From Candidatus Terryibacteriota bacterium (GTDB taxonomy: Bacteria; Patescibacteriota; Minisyncoccia; UBA9983), in contig JACQXW010000018.1 of the NCBI GenBank assembly GCA_016208535.1, forward strand, positions 1 through 33,295: 33,295 nucleotides of DNA, given 5' to 3'. Made by a program: the position numbers and the translations under genes. The notes under the pieces are model-generated. The model made no database searches, was not told the origin of the DNA, and saw nothing but the letters and a program-made list of their open reading frames with translations. Shown piece by piece: positions 8,000-14,763 of the stretch (its first letter is position 1; each line of letters starts with the position of its first letter).

Positions 8000-8542
8000 A
8001 TGTCAAGATTAGGAAAAAAGCCAATCATTATTCCTGAGAATGTAAAAGTCACAGAGGAGAATGGGGTTTTAATTATCAAGGGTCCATTGGGAGAGATAAG
8101 CAGAAATTTTAAAAAGGACATTAATATTGAAATAAAAGAGGGGTCAATTGTTTTAGTTCCTCAAAAAAATATCAAAGAAAATTTTGCTCTCTGGGGAACT
8201 TATGCTTCTCATATCAAGAATATGATAGAAGGAGTTACAAAGGGTTTTGAAAAAAAACTTATAATTGAGGGTGTGGGTTTTAGGGCACAGCTAGAGGAGT
8301 CAAATCTTGTATTAAACCTTGGATTGTCCCATCCCGTTAAAGTAGAGATACCAAAGGATCTTAAAGTGAAAACCGAAAAGAATGTTATCGTTGTTTTCGG
8401 CGCGGATAAAGAAAAGGTTGGTCAGTTTTCCAGCCAGATAAGAGCGCTGAAAAAACCGGAGCCGTATAAGGGCAAGGGCATCAGATACGAAGGCGAGATT
8501 ATCAGGAGAAAGGCCGGGAAAAAGGCAGCGGCAGCGACATAA
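8000..8542 (+). CDS. rplF: 50S ribosomal protein L6 (uL6)
   Basis: A 180-residue L6 located near the GTPase-associated centre. It starts [20 protein letters not shown], contains the duplicated L6 fold, and ends with the signature [27 protein letters not shown]. The segment [27 protein letters not shown] is also characteristic. Length is normal. Confidence 0.96.
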   Translation: MSRLGKKPIIIPENVKVTEENGVLIIKGPLGEISRNFKKDINIEIKEGSIVLVPQKNIKENFALWGTYASHIKNMIEGVTKGFEKKLIIEGVGFRAQLEESNLVLNLGLSHPVKVEIPKDLKVKTEKNVIVVFGADKEKVGQFSSQIRALKKPEPYKGKGIRYEGEIIRRKAGKKAAAAT

Positions 8543-8549
8543 AATTAAA

Positions 8550-8888
8550 ATGGAAAAATCAAAAATTAAAATACGGCACAAAAGAGTAAGGGCCAGAATT
8601 ATTGGCATAAGCGAAAGGCCGCGGCTTTCTGTTTTTCGTTCCAATAAACACATTTTCCTCCAATTAATTGATGATAAAAAAGGAGGGACTCTGATTTCAG
8701 CAAGCGATCTCAAAATCAAGAAAAAGGGTACAAAGACGGAGATGGCAAAAATGGTTGGCAAGGAACTGGCAAAATTGGCAAAGGAGAAAAAAATAAAAAG
8801 TGTTGTTTTTGACCGCGGAGGATACAAATACCATGGAAGAGTTAAGGCAGCGGCAGAGGGAGCGCGAGAAGGAGGACTGATATTTTAA
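8550..8888 (+). CDS. rplR: 50S ribosomal protein L18 (uL18)
   Basis: A 112-residue L18, which with L5 carries 5S rRNA into the large subunit. Motifs are [33 protein letters not shown] and the terminal [28 protein letters not shown]. The N-terminus is a few residues shorter than in many bacteria. Confidence 0.96.
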   Translation: MEKSKIKIRHKRVRARIIGISERPRLSVFRSNKHIFLQLIDDKKGGTLISASDLKIKKKGTKTEMAKMVGKELAKLAKEKKIKSVVFDRGGYKYHGRVKAAAEGAREGGLIF

Positions 8889-8919
8889 TTTTCAATTTTC
8901 AATTACCAATTTTCAAAAA
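8885..8919. repeat. Heptad-period spacer array before rpsE
   Basis: Units TTAATTT, TCAATTT, TCAATTA, CCAATTT, TCAAAAA fill the rplR-rpsE spacer, starting at the rplR stop codon. Confidence 0.75.
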
Positions 8920-8922
8920 ATT

Positions 8923-9378
8923 ATGAATTATAAAAGTAATCAAAAAGGCGAATTTGAGCAGAAGATGATAGATATCAGGCGAGTGGCCCGGGTGGTTGCA
9001 GGCGGCCGCCGGTTCAGTTTTCGGGTTGCTGTTGTGGCCGGCAACAAGAAGGGGAGTGTGGGCATTGGTGTTGGAAAGGCAGGCGACACTGCCACAGCCA
9101 TTGAAAAGGCATTTCGTTATGCAAAGAAAAATGCGGTTAAAATAAATTTAACCAAAGACCTTTCCATACCCCATGAAATTGAGGCAAAATTCGCCAGCAG
9201 CCGGATTATTCTTAAGCCGGCTTTCAAGGGACAGGGATTGATTGCCGGCAGTTCAGTGAGGACTGTGGTTGAATTGGCAGGCATTAAGAATGTGATTGCA
9301 AAAGTTCTTTCTCGCAGCAAAAATAAAATTAATATTGCTCGAGCCGCAATCAAAGCCCTTCAAGAATTTAAAATTTAA
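8923..9378 (+). CDS. rpsE: 30S ribosomal protein S5 (uS5)
   Basis: A 151-residue S5, involved in decoding fidelity. The N-terminal double-stranded-RNA-binding fold shows VARVVAGGRRFSFRVAVVAG and GSVGIGVGKAGDTATAIEKA. The C-terminal part has GSSVRTVVELAGIKNVIAKVLSRSKN. The L30 gene that usually follows is absent: rplO starts four bases after the stop. Confidence 0.96.
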   Translation: MNYKSNQKGEFEQKMIDIRRVARVVAGGRRFSFRVAVVAGNKKGSVGIGVGKAGDTATAIEKAFRYAKKNAVKINLTKDLSIPHEIEAKFASSRIILKPAFKGQGLIAGSSVRTVVELAGIKNVIAKVLSRSKNKINIARAAIKALQEFKI

Positions 9379-9382
9379 AATT

Positions 9383-9820
9383 ATGGTTCAATTGCATCAA
9401 ATCAAACCAAAAATAAAAAGAAAAACAAAAAAAATTATTGGCCGAGGCGGGAAGCGCGGCACTTATTCCGGCAGGGGAATTAAGGGCCAGAAGGCAAGGG
9501 CCGGAAGAAAGATGAGGCCGGAACTGAGAGACATTATCAAAAAACTTCCCAAAAAGAGAGGATACCGTTTCCCGGCCATAAGAGAAAAATCGACAATTGT
9601 TAATCTGGGAGTTATTGAGAAAAAATTTAAAGAGAATGAACAAATTACTCCTCAGACTCTTTTGGCAAAAGGATTTATTAAAAAAATCGGCGGGAAAATG
9701 CCAAAAGTTAAATTATTGGCTGGCGGCGAGATTTCAAAAAAACTTCTTGCGGCTGAGTGCCAAATTTCCAAACGGGCAAAAGAGAAAATAGAAAAAGCAG
9801 GCGGAAAATATGTGGAATAA
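9383..9820 (+). CDS. rplO: 50S ribosomal protein L15 (uL15)
   Basis: A 145-residue L15. The frame is open from 9296 inside rpsE, but the ATG at 9383 gives the proper start MVQLHQIKPKIKRKTKKIIG. The Gly/Arg-rich part (RGGKRGTYSGRGIKGQKARAG) and the closing GGEISKKLLAAECQISKRAKEKIEKAGG are diagnostic. It overlaps secY by 11 bases. Confidence 0.95.
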   Translation: MVQLHQIKPKIKRKTKKIIGRGGKRGTYSGRGIKGQKARAGRKMRPELRDIIKKLPKKRGYRFPAIREKSTIVNLGVIEKKFKENEQITPQTLLAKGFIKKIGGKMPKVKLLAGGEISKKLLAAECQISKRAKEKIEKAGGKYVE

Positions 9821-11069
9821 AATAAAAATAATTTTTAGAGACCCTGATTTGCGCAAAAAAATTTTTTTTGTGTTTTTTATCCTTGTTTTATTTAGGATTG
9901 GCGCAAGCATTCCCATCCCTGGCATAGACCAGGCCAGACTGGCTTCATTTTTGGCCGGGAATCAGTTTTTCGGGCTCTTGAATATTTTTTCCGGCGGCGG
10001 CCTTTCCAATCTTTCCATTGTAATGTTGGGAGTGGCCCCTTACATCACTGCCACCATCATCATGCAGCTTTTGACCATGATTTTTCCAAGACTAAAGGAG
10101 ATATACCACGAGGAGGGAGAGGCCGGCAGGCAGAGGTTCAATCAATATTCCAGGCTTTTGACAATTCCATTGGCCTTTCTTCAGGGTTTCGGCCTTTTGG
10201 CCTTGCTGGAGCGCGAGCAGGTTTTGGTGAACCTTGGTTTTTTTGACAGACTCACAAACATTGTCATTGTGCTTGCCGGCTCCGTGCTTTTGATGTGGCT
10301 GGGAGAATTAATTTCGGAAAAAGGAATCGGCAATGGCATCTCTCTTTTGATTTTCGCCGGCATCGTGGCCTCCATCCCTGGCACCGCCCAGCAGATTCTC
10401 TTTGGTTTTGATGTTTCTCAAATTCCTCTTTATTTTGCGTTCCTGGCAGCGGCTGTTTTGATTATCGCCGGCGTGATTATGATCACTGAGGCTGAACGGC
10501 CCATCCCCGTTTCTTACGCCAAGCAGGTAAGAGGAATGAGGATGTATGGCGGCATGTCCACTCATCTGCCCCTGAGGGTTAATCAGGCAGGAGTGATTCC
10601 CATCATCTTCGCCATTTCCATTCTTTTATTTCCCCAAATGATTGCCAATCTTCTGGCAAATATACAAAACAGCGCGGCGCAATCTCTGGCAAAATTTCTT
10701 TCTATTTTTGCCACCAACCTTTGGATCCACGGCTCCCTTTATTTTATTCTGGTTTTTCTTTTCACTTATTTTTACACTGCTGTTACCTTTGATCCCGGCG
10801 CCATTTCCACCAATCTCCAAAAATCAGGCGCCTTTGTGCCGGGCATCAGGCCGGGCAGGCCCACTGCTGATTACATTGGGAAAATTTTAAACAGAATAAC
10901 TTTGGTGGGAGCGGTTTTTCTTGGTTTGATTGCTGTTCTGCCTTTGGGGATGCGGGCTGTCACCGGCGTGCAGGCCCTGGCGCTCGGCGGCACCGCCCTT
11001 TTGATCGTTGTCTCTGTGGTTTTGGAAACTATCAAACAAATTGAATCCCAAATCGTCATGCGGGAATAA
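9810..11069 (+). CDS. secY: Protein translocase subunit SecY
   Basis: A 419-residue SecY, the channel of the Sec translocon, with ten membrane segments. Motifs are FRIGASIPIPGID near the start, GVAPYITATIIMQLLT, GIGNGISLLIFAGIV and PGIRPGRPTADYI. The start (MWNKIKIIFRDPDLRKKI) overlaps rplO by 11 bases, typical of this cluster. The C-terminus stops early after ETIKQIESQIVMRE; SecY proteins usually continue with several more residues of the YEGF type. That shortened end lies exactly where the adenylate kinase gene should begin. Confidence 0.96.
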   Translation: MWNKIKIIFRDPDLRKKIFFVFFILVLFRIGASIPIPGIDQARLASFLAGNQFFGLLNIFSGGGLSNLSIVMLGVAPYITATIIMQLLTMIFPRLKEIYHEEGEAGRQRFNQYSRLLTIPLAFLQGFGLLALLEREQVLVNLGFFDRLTNIVIVLAGSVLLMWLGELISEKGIGNGISLLIFAGIVASIPGTAQQILFGFDVSQIPLYFAFLAAAVLIIAGVIMITEAERPIPVSYAKQVRGMRMYGGMSTHLPLRVNQAGVIPIIFAISILLFPQMIANLLANIQNSAAQSLAKFLSIFATNLWIHGSLYFILVFLFTYFYTAVTFDPGAISTNLQKSGAFVPGIRPGRPTADYIGKILNRITLVGAVFLGLIAVLPLGMRAVTGVQALALGGTALLIVVSVVLETIKQIESQIVMRE

Positions 11070-11092
11070 GCGGCAAGGGAACGCAGATAAAA

Positions 11093-11701
11093 ATGCTGGC
11101 GGAAAAATTAGGTTTTTTTCATTCTATTTCCAGTCAGCTCGGAAGAGATTATATCAAAAGCCATTTTGACCAGGAAACTTTGCGGCAAAAAGAAAATTAT
11201 GAAAAAGGTCTTCTTTTTGATTCTGATTGGATGTTTAGGATAGTGCAACAAAAGACTAAGGAAATTTTTGAGCAGAGTCAAGAGCAGGGCGGCATCATTT
11301 ATGACGGTTCGCCCCGCACTCTCTACGAGGCAAAAGAACTTTGTAATTTTTTAACAGGATTGATTGGCAGAGAAAATATAAAAATAATTTATATTGACAT
11401 TGATGAAAATGAATTAAGAAGAAGAATAGAAAGAAGATTGATATGTAATAATTCTCCAGAGCATGTGTTTATAAAGTCCGGCAATTTAAAGCCTGGCTCG
11501 CCATGCCCCGAGAGTGATGGAATTTTAATAGAACGCGATCTGGATAAAAAAGAAATTTTTGACGTGCGGATGGAAAAATATAAAAAGGAAACCATACCAG
11601 CCCTGGAATTTTTAAAAAGGAAACACAAAGTTATAACCATCAACGGCAATCAGCCTATAGAGGCGGTGCGTAACGATATTACAAGAGCCCTGGATTTATG
11701 A
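11093..11701 (+). CDS. adk: Adenylate kinase, N-terminus displaced or truncated
   Basis: The recognisable body of adenylate kinase (ATP + AMP = 2 ADP). From the first ATG it is 202 residues starting MLAEKLGFFHS, which lacks the phosphate-binding loop. The same frame upstream (11063-11092) encodes GISGKGTQIK, clearly the end of the loop (family consensus GxxGSGKGTQxK), but there is no ATG, GTG or TTG between the in-frame stop at 11042-11044 and 11093. The first strand and first loop residues are missing and secY ends at the same spot. Later parts are intact: YDGSPRTLYEA, the RRxxER stretch, a LID region and the C-terminal helix. It may be a deletion, an assembly error, or an atypical start. 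Confidence 0.8.
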   Translation: MLAEKLGFFHSISSQLGRDYIKSHFDQETLRQKENYEKGLLFDSDWMFRIVQQKTKEIFEQSQEQGGIIYDGSPRTLYEAKELCNFLTGLIGRENIKIIYIDIDENELRRRIERRLICNNSPEHVFIKSGNLKPGSPCPESDGILIERDLDKKEIFDVRMEKYKKETIPALEFLKRKHKVITINGNQPIEAVRNDITRALDL

Positions 11702-12468
11702 TTACCATTAAGACTCCGGAGGAAATTAAAATATTGCGCGAGGGAGGCAAAATTCTCGCCTCTATTTTATATCAAGTTGCAAAGAAGGTCAGACCGGGCA
11801 TTGCCACCATTGAGTTGGATAAAATGGCAGAGAAACTAATTAAAGAGGCGGGCGGAGAACCCTCGTTTAAAAATTATAAAACCAGAGAGGACAAAATTCC
11901 GTTTCCCGCCTCATTGTGCGTTTCCATAAACGACGAAGTTGTGCATGGCATTCCCAGTGAGGAGATGATTTTAAAAGAGGGCGATGTTGCCAGTCTGGAT
12001 TTGGGAATGAAATATAAAAATTTTTATACAGACATGGCGATTACTGTTCCGGTTGGCGAAGCGAGCCCGCAGGTAAAAAAAATGATTGAGGTAACAAAAA
12101 AATCTTTGGAAAAGGGGATAGGAGAAATCAAAGAAGGAAAGCAAATCGGCGATATCGGCCACGCCATTCAAACTTATGTTGAGAAAAACGGCTTTAATGC
12201 GGTGCGCAATCTGGTTGGCCATGGAGTGGGGTATAAAGCCCATGAGGAACCGGAGATTCCGAATTTCGGCAGAAAGAGAACAGGAGAGGTTTTAAAAAGA
12301 GGGATGGTTTTGGCATTAGAGCCAATGATTATTGTCGGCTTGCCTGAATTAATTTTAGCCAATGACAACTGGACATGGAAAACAAAAGATGGTTCTCTGG
12401 CCGCCCATTTTGAGCACACTGTTGTTGTCACCAAAACCGGCGCCAAAATACTAACCTCTTTGACCTAA
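11698..12468 (+). CDS. map: Methionine aminopeptidase, type I
   Basis: A 256-residue enzyme that removes the initiator Met from new proteins. All five metal ligands of the pita-bread fold can be placed: D101 (SLDLG), D112 (YTDMA), H175 (VGHGVG), E208 (ALEPM) and E239 (FEHTVVV). The start MITIKTPEEIKILREGGKI is typical, and there is no N-terminal zinc-finger extension. It overlaps the adenylate kinase stop by four bases. infA, rpmJ, rpsM, rpsK and rpoA, which often follow, are not here. Confidence 0.97.
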   Translation: MITIKTPEEIKILREGGKILASILYQVAKKVRPGIATIELDKMAEKLIKEAGGEPSFKNYKTREDKIPFPASLCVSINDEVVHGIPSEEMILKEGDVASLDLGMKYKNFYTDMAITVPVGEASPQVKKMIEVTKKSLEKGIGEIKEGKQIGDIGHAIQTYVEKNGFNAVRNLVGHGVGYKAHEEPEIPNFGRKRTGEVLKRGMVLALEPMIIVGLPELILANDNWTWKTKDGSLAAHFEHTVVVTKTGAKILTSLT

Positions 12469-12497
12469 ATTTAGTTTTGGGCAATAATTGATTTTTA

Positions 12498-12511
12498 TGG
12501 TAATATATAAT
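12498..12511 (+). promoter_or_regulatory. Possible extended -10 promoter of the PaaX-like gene
   Basis: TGGTAATATATAAT contains an extended -10 element; no good -35 is visible. Transcription would begin at about 12510-12518, just ahead of the first 38-bp repeat, which would lie in the leader. Confidence 0.35.
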
Positions 12512-12520
12512 AAGTAATAA

Positions 12521-12558
12521 AATAACACTTTTTATGCTATCGCCTGTAAATTGTTATT
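12521..12558. repeat. 38-bp flanking repeat, left copy
   Basis: The first copy of a 38-bp sequence with perfect 7-bp terminal inverted repeats (AATAACA and TGTTATT) and the core CTTTTTATGCTATCGCCT. It lies 21 bases before the PaaX-like ATG. It matches the copy at 13180-13217 over the first 25 bases and the last 8. Confidence 0.9.
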
Positions 12559-12579
12559 GAAATACTAATAGTTATAGTT

Positions 12580-13161
12580 ATGGATACCAAAACGTTAAAA
12601 AATAGAATTTCTGATATAAAATCATCTACAATTACAAAGTGCATACTCGCGACCATTGGTTTTGCCGGGTTGGTAACAATTATCGTCATTGCGCCGAATT
12701 CTTTGCAAATGCTGGAGTTGTTTGGCCTTGGAAGAAAGCGCTACAAACCAAACAGCGTTTACGCAACATTTAAACGCCTGCAAAAACAAAGATTTGTGGA
12801 TATTTTGGAAAAAGGCGATAAAACAATTATAAAAATTACAGAAGCAGGTAAGAAAAAACTTTTGGAATATAGTTTTGATGATATGAAAATTAAAAAGCCG
12901 AATAAATGGGATGGAAAATGGCGGATTGTGGGATTTGATATTCCGGAAAAATACAAAAAGATGAGAGAGGCGCTGAGGCATAAATTAAACGAACTTGGTT
13001 TTGTAAAATTACAAAAAAGTCTTTTTGTCCATCCTTATGAATGCAGAGATGAAGTAGAGTTCATAGGAGAATTTTTCCAGATCCATAAATTTATTACCTT
13101 TATTGAGGCAGATTCAATAAGTAATGATAATTACTTAAAATATAAATTCAATTTATATTAA
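12580..13161 (+). CDS. PaaX/Cas2-like winged-helix protein with a membrane anchor
   Basis: A 193-residue protein. Residues about 20-42 are hydrophobic (CILATIGFAGLVTIIVI) and likely a membrane segment. Residues 50-98 form a winged helix (KPNSVYATFKRLQKQRFVDI, then a KTIIKITEAGKKKLLE wing). Residues 106-193 match the PaaX C-terminal or Cas2-like ferredoxin fold (WDGKWRIVGFDIPEKYKKMR, LNELGFVKLQKSLFVHPYEC). PaaX family members are transcriptional repressors, and Cas2 shares this fold in CRISPR adaptation. No CRISPR array or other cas gene is visible, so a regulator or toxin-like nuclease is more likely. It lies between two 38-bp repeats as a separate unit. Confidence 0.75.
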   Translation: MDTKTLKNRISDIKSSTITKCILATIGFAGLVTIIVIAPNSLQMLELFGLGRKRYKPNSVYATFKRLQKQRFVDILEKGDKTIIKITEAGKKKLLEYSFDDMKIKKPNKWDGKWRIVGFDIPEKYKKMREALRHKLNELGFVKLQKSLFVHPYECRDEVEFIGEFFQIHKFITFIEADSISNDNYLKYKFNLY

Positions 13162-13179
13162 TATTTTAATAATAATAAT

Positions 13180-13217
13180 AATAACACTTTTTATGCTATC
13201 GCCTATTTTTTGTTATT
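13180..13217. repeat. 38-bp flanking repeat, right copy
   Basis: The second copy of the 38-bp repeat, in direct orientation to 12521-12558 and identical in length. It begins 18 bases after the PaaX-like stop codon and keeps both 7-bp inverted ends; only positions 26-30 of the repeat differ. Confidence 0.9.
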
Positions 13218-13260
13218 TTTCAAAAAATTTTTAAAAATTAATGATTTTTTAATAATTTAC

Positions 13261-13269
13261 TGATATACT
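13261..13269 (+). promoter_or_regulatory. Extended -10 promoter of ruvX
   Basis: TGATATACT (TGn plus TATACT) lies 12 bases before the ruvX ATG at 13281. The sequence upstream is AT-rich without a clear -35. The leader would be only about five bases. Confidence 0.5.
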
Positions 13270-13280
13270 GCTTAATAGCT

Positions 13281-13667
13281 ATGCGATTGATGGGAATTGA
13301 TTATGGGGAAAAGAGGATTGGGGTCGCGCTTTCGGATGAGGGCAGGGAGTTTGCTTTTGCGCATAGTGTGGTTGAAAATAACAAGAATACAATCAAAAAA
13401 ATTAAAAAAATATGCGGGGAAAACAAAGTTTTTAAAATTGTTTTAGGAGAGTCGTTTGATTACAGGGGCCAACCTAATCCCATTATGAAAAAAATCGAGC
13501 CGTTTAAGAAATTATTGGAAAAAGAAACCAGCCTGCCGGTGGTTTATCAATCAGAAACTTTGACCACACAAGAGGCGGAGCGGGAGCAAGGGAAGATTGA
13601 AAAAATTGACGCCTCAGCCGCAGCCCTCATTCTCAGAAGTTATATAGAACGGCAAAAAATGGTATGA
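13281..13667 (+). CDS. ruvX: RuvX/YqgF-family Holliday junction resolvase-like protein
   Basis: A 128-residue RNase-H-fold protein of the YqgF family. It starts MRLMGIDYGEKRIGVALSDE, with the catalytic Asp of GIDYG. IVLGESFDYRGQPNP corresponds to the second acidic motif (usually VGLP), ESFD being a local variation. QSETLTTQEAE is the family's DERLTT-like motif, and KIDASAAALILRSYIE holds the last Asp. Members act in pre-16S rRNA 5'-end maturation and may resolve Holliday junctions. The length is slightly below the usual 138. Confidence 0.93.
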   Translation: MRLMGIDYGEKRIGVALSDEGREFAFAHSVVENNKNTIKKIKKICGENKVFKIVLGESFDYRGQPNPIMKKIEPFKKLLEKETSLPVVYQSETLTTQEAEREQGKIEKIDASAAALILRSYIERQKMV

Positions 13668-13685
13668 TACAATCAAACATAACAA

Positions 13686-14219
13686 ATGTTGTCAAAATTC
13701 AAATTTAAGAAAATTATTTACCCCCTGATTTCCGGCATTGTCGCCATTCTCATTGTCATTATCTTTATCTATTCAGTCAGGTTTTTGGCCAAGGCAATTG
13801 ATATGGTTTTTACCACAGACACTGAATCTTTGGAGTCGCATCTAATTAGATTGGATATGGAAAATTTTTACCGGGTGGCGGAAAAATTGGGGATTAGTTT
13901 GAGTAGTCAGTCGTTAGTTGTGGGTAGTCAGTTATCATTGGATAAAACTGCGGTTAAAATTAAGGTTATAAACAGCACTAAAACCAGCGGACTGGCCAAA
14001 GAACTTAAAACAATTTTAGAGGCAGGCGGTTTTTTAATTAATGAAATAGACACCATCTCTCCTGTCTTGGCAACCACAACGATAAGAATCAAAGAATCTA
14101 AAAAAGATTATACCTCGCTTGTCAAAGAGACAATTTCTCAAAAATATACGGAAATAGAGGAAGGGGTATTAAAAGAGGACAATATTTACGATATCATTAT
14201 AATAATAGGGTCGAAATGA
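13686..14219 (+). CDS. Membrane-anchored LytR_C-domain protein
   Basis: A 177-residue protein. Residues 10-38 are a membrane anchor (IIYPLISGIVAILIVIIF), and the rest is outside. Residues 90-177 match the LytR/CpsA/Psr C-terminal domain (IKVINSTKTSGLAKELKTIL, LEAGGFLINEID). No LytR catalytic domain is present, so it is not itself a wall-teichoic-acid ligase. The domain is found on envelope proteins, but its role is not established. Oddly, the linker SLSSQSLVVGSQLS (about 73-86) is encoded by a five-unit heptad repeat. Confidence 0.8.
   Translation: MLSKFKFKKIIYPLISGIVAILIVIIFIYSVRFLAKAIDMVFTTDTESLESHLIRLDMENFYRVAEKLGISLSSQSLVVGSQLSLDKTAVKIKVINSTKTSGLAKELKTILEAGGFLINEIDTISPVLATTTIRIKESKKDYTSLVKETISQKYTEIEEGVLKEDNIYDIIIIIGSK
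13902..13936. repeat. Heptad-period array inside a coding sequence
   Basis: Five 7-base units (AGTAGTC, AGTCGTT, AGTTGTG, GGTAGTC, AGTTATC) within the LytR_C gene, of the same motif type as the array before rpsQ. They encode a Ser/Gln/Val linker. Confidence 0.75.
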
Positions 14220-14220
14220 T

Positions 14221-14262
14221 TATTAACTTATAACTTACAACTTACAACTAACAACTAATTAT
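14221..14262. repeat. Heptad-period spacer array before the DoxX gene
   Basis: Six 7-base units: TATTAAC, TTATAAC, TTACAAC, TTACAAC, TAACAAC, TAATTAT. They fill the spacer between the LytR_C gene and the DoxX ATG at 14265. Confidence 0.85.
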
Positions 14263-14264
14263 TT

Positions 14265-14759
14265 ATGGAAGAGATTAAGGGAAAATATATTTGGGGTTTG
14301 TTGAGATTGGGAATGGGTTGGATTTTTTTCTGGGCTTTTATTGATAAAGTGTTTGGGCTTGGTTTTGCCACGCCGGCAGGCAAGGGATGGGTTGACGGTA
14401 TTTCGCCGACGTTCGGCTTTTTAAAATTCGCCGTCAAAGGCCCATTCGCAGAATTTTATCAAGGTTTGGCAGGCAATCCGACCGTGGATTGGCTGTTTAT
14501 GATGGGCTGTTTGTTAATCGGTCTCTCCTTTATTCTTGGCATTGGAATGAGGATTGCCGCCTATTCCGGAGTGCTGATGTATATTTTGATGTACACTGCC
14601 GGTTTTATGCCGCCGGTTCACAATCCTTTTCTTGATGAACATATTATGTTTCCCATTTTGATGCTGGGATTAATGAAGATAGGGGCGGGCCAATGGCTTG
14701 GTTTTGGCAAATGGTGGCAGAACACGGCATTGGTGCAAAAGTTTCCAATATTAAAATAA
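14265..14759 (+). CDS. DoxX-family membrane protein
   Basis: A 164-residue protein with four membrane segments. GLLRLGMGWIFFWAFIDKVFG near the N-terminus, GCLLIGLSFILGIGMRIAAY in the centre and NPFLDEHIMFPILMLGLM near the end fit the DoxX/DoxD family, which includes a thiosulfate:quinone oxidoreductase subunit and redox-linked membrane proteins. A short, probably extracytoplasmic, insert (LGFATPAGKGWVDGI) follows segment 1. It precedes the flavodoxin-membrane protein by four bases, which supports a common redox role. The substrate cannot be named. Confidence 0.8.
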   Translation: MEEIKGKYIWGLLRLGMGWIFFWAFIDKVFGLGFATPAGKGWVDGISPTFGFLKFAVKGPFAEFYQGLAGNPTVDWLFMMGCLLIGLSFILGIGMRIAAYSGVLMYILMYTAGFMPPVHNPFLDEHIMFPILMLGLMKIGAGQWLGFGKWWQNTALVQKFPILK

Positions 14760-14763
14760 AAAA

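Noticed and set aside
9296-9382. Earlier start for rplO
   Set aside because: These codons overlap rpsE and do not resemble L15; MVQLHQIKPK at 9383 is the family start.
10308-10565. Reverse-strand reading frames within secY and other ribosomal-cluster genes
   Set aside because: They are shadows of conserved genes with biased composition and no recognisable domains.
12521-12558. Integron attC site
   Set aside because: The 7-bp ends (AATAACA/TGTTATT) do not fit the attC core consensus, and no integrase is present.
12580-13161. CRISPR-Cas2 as evidence of a CRISPR locus
   Set aside because: The fold resembles Cas2, but there is no repeat-spacer array and no cas1 or effector gene. The two 38-bp repeats are about 620 bp apart with a gene between them.
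13281-13667. RuvX as part of the 38-bp-repeat cassette
   Set aside because: The gene lies outside both repeats and has its own extended -10 element; it is a housekeeping gene.
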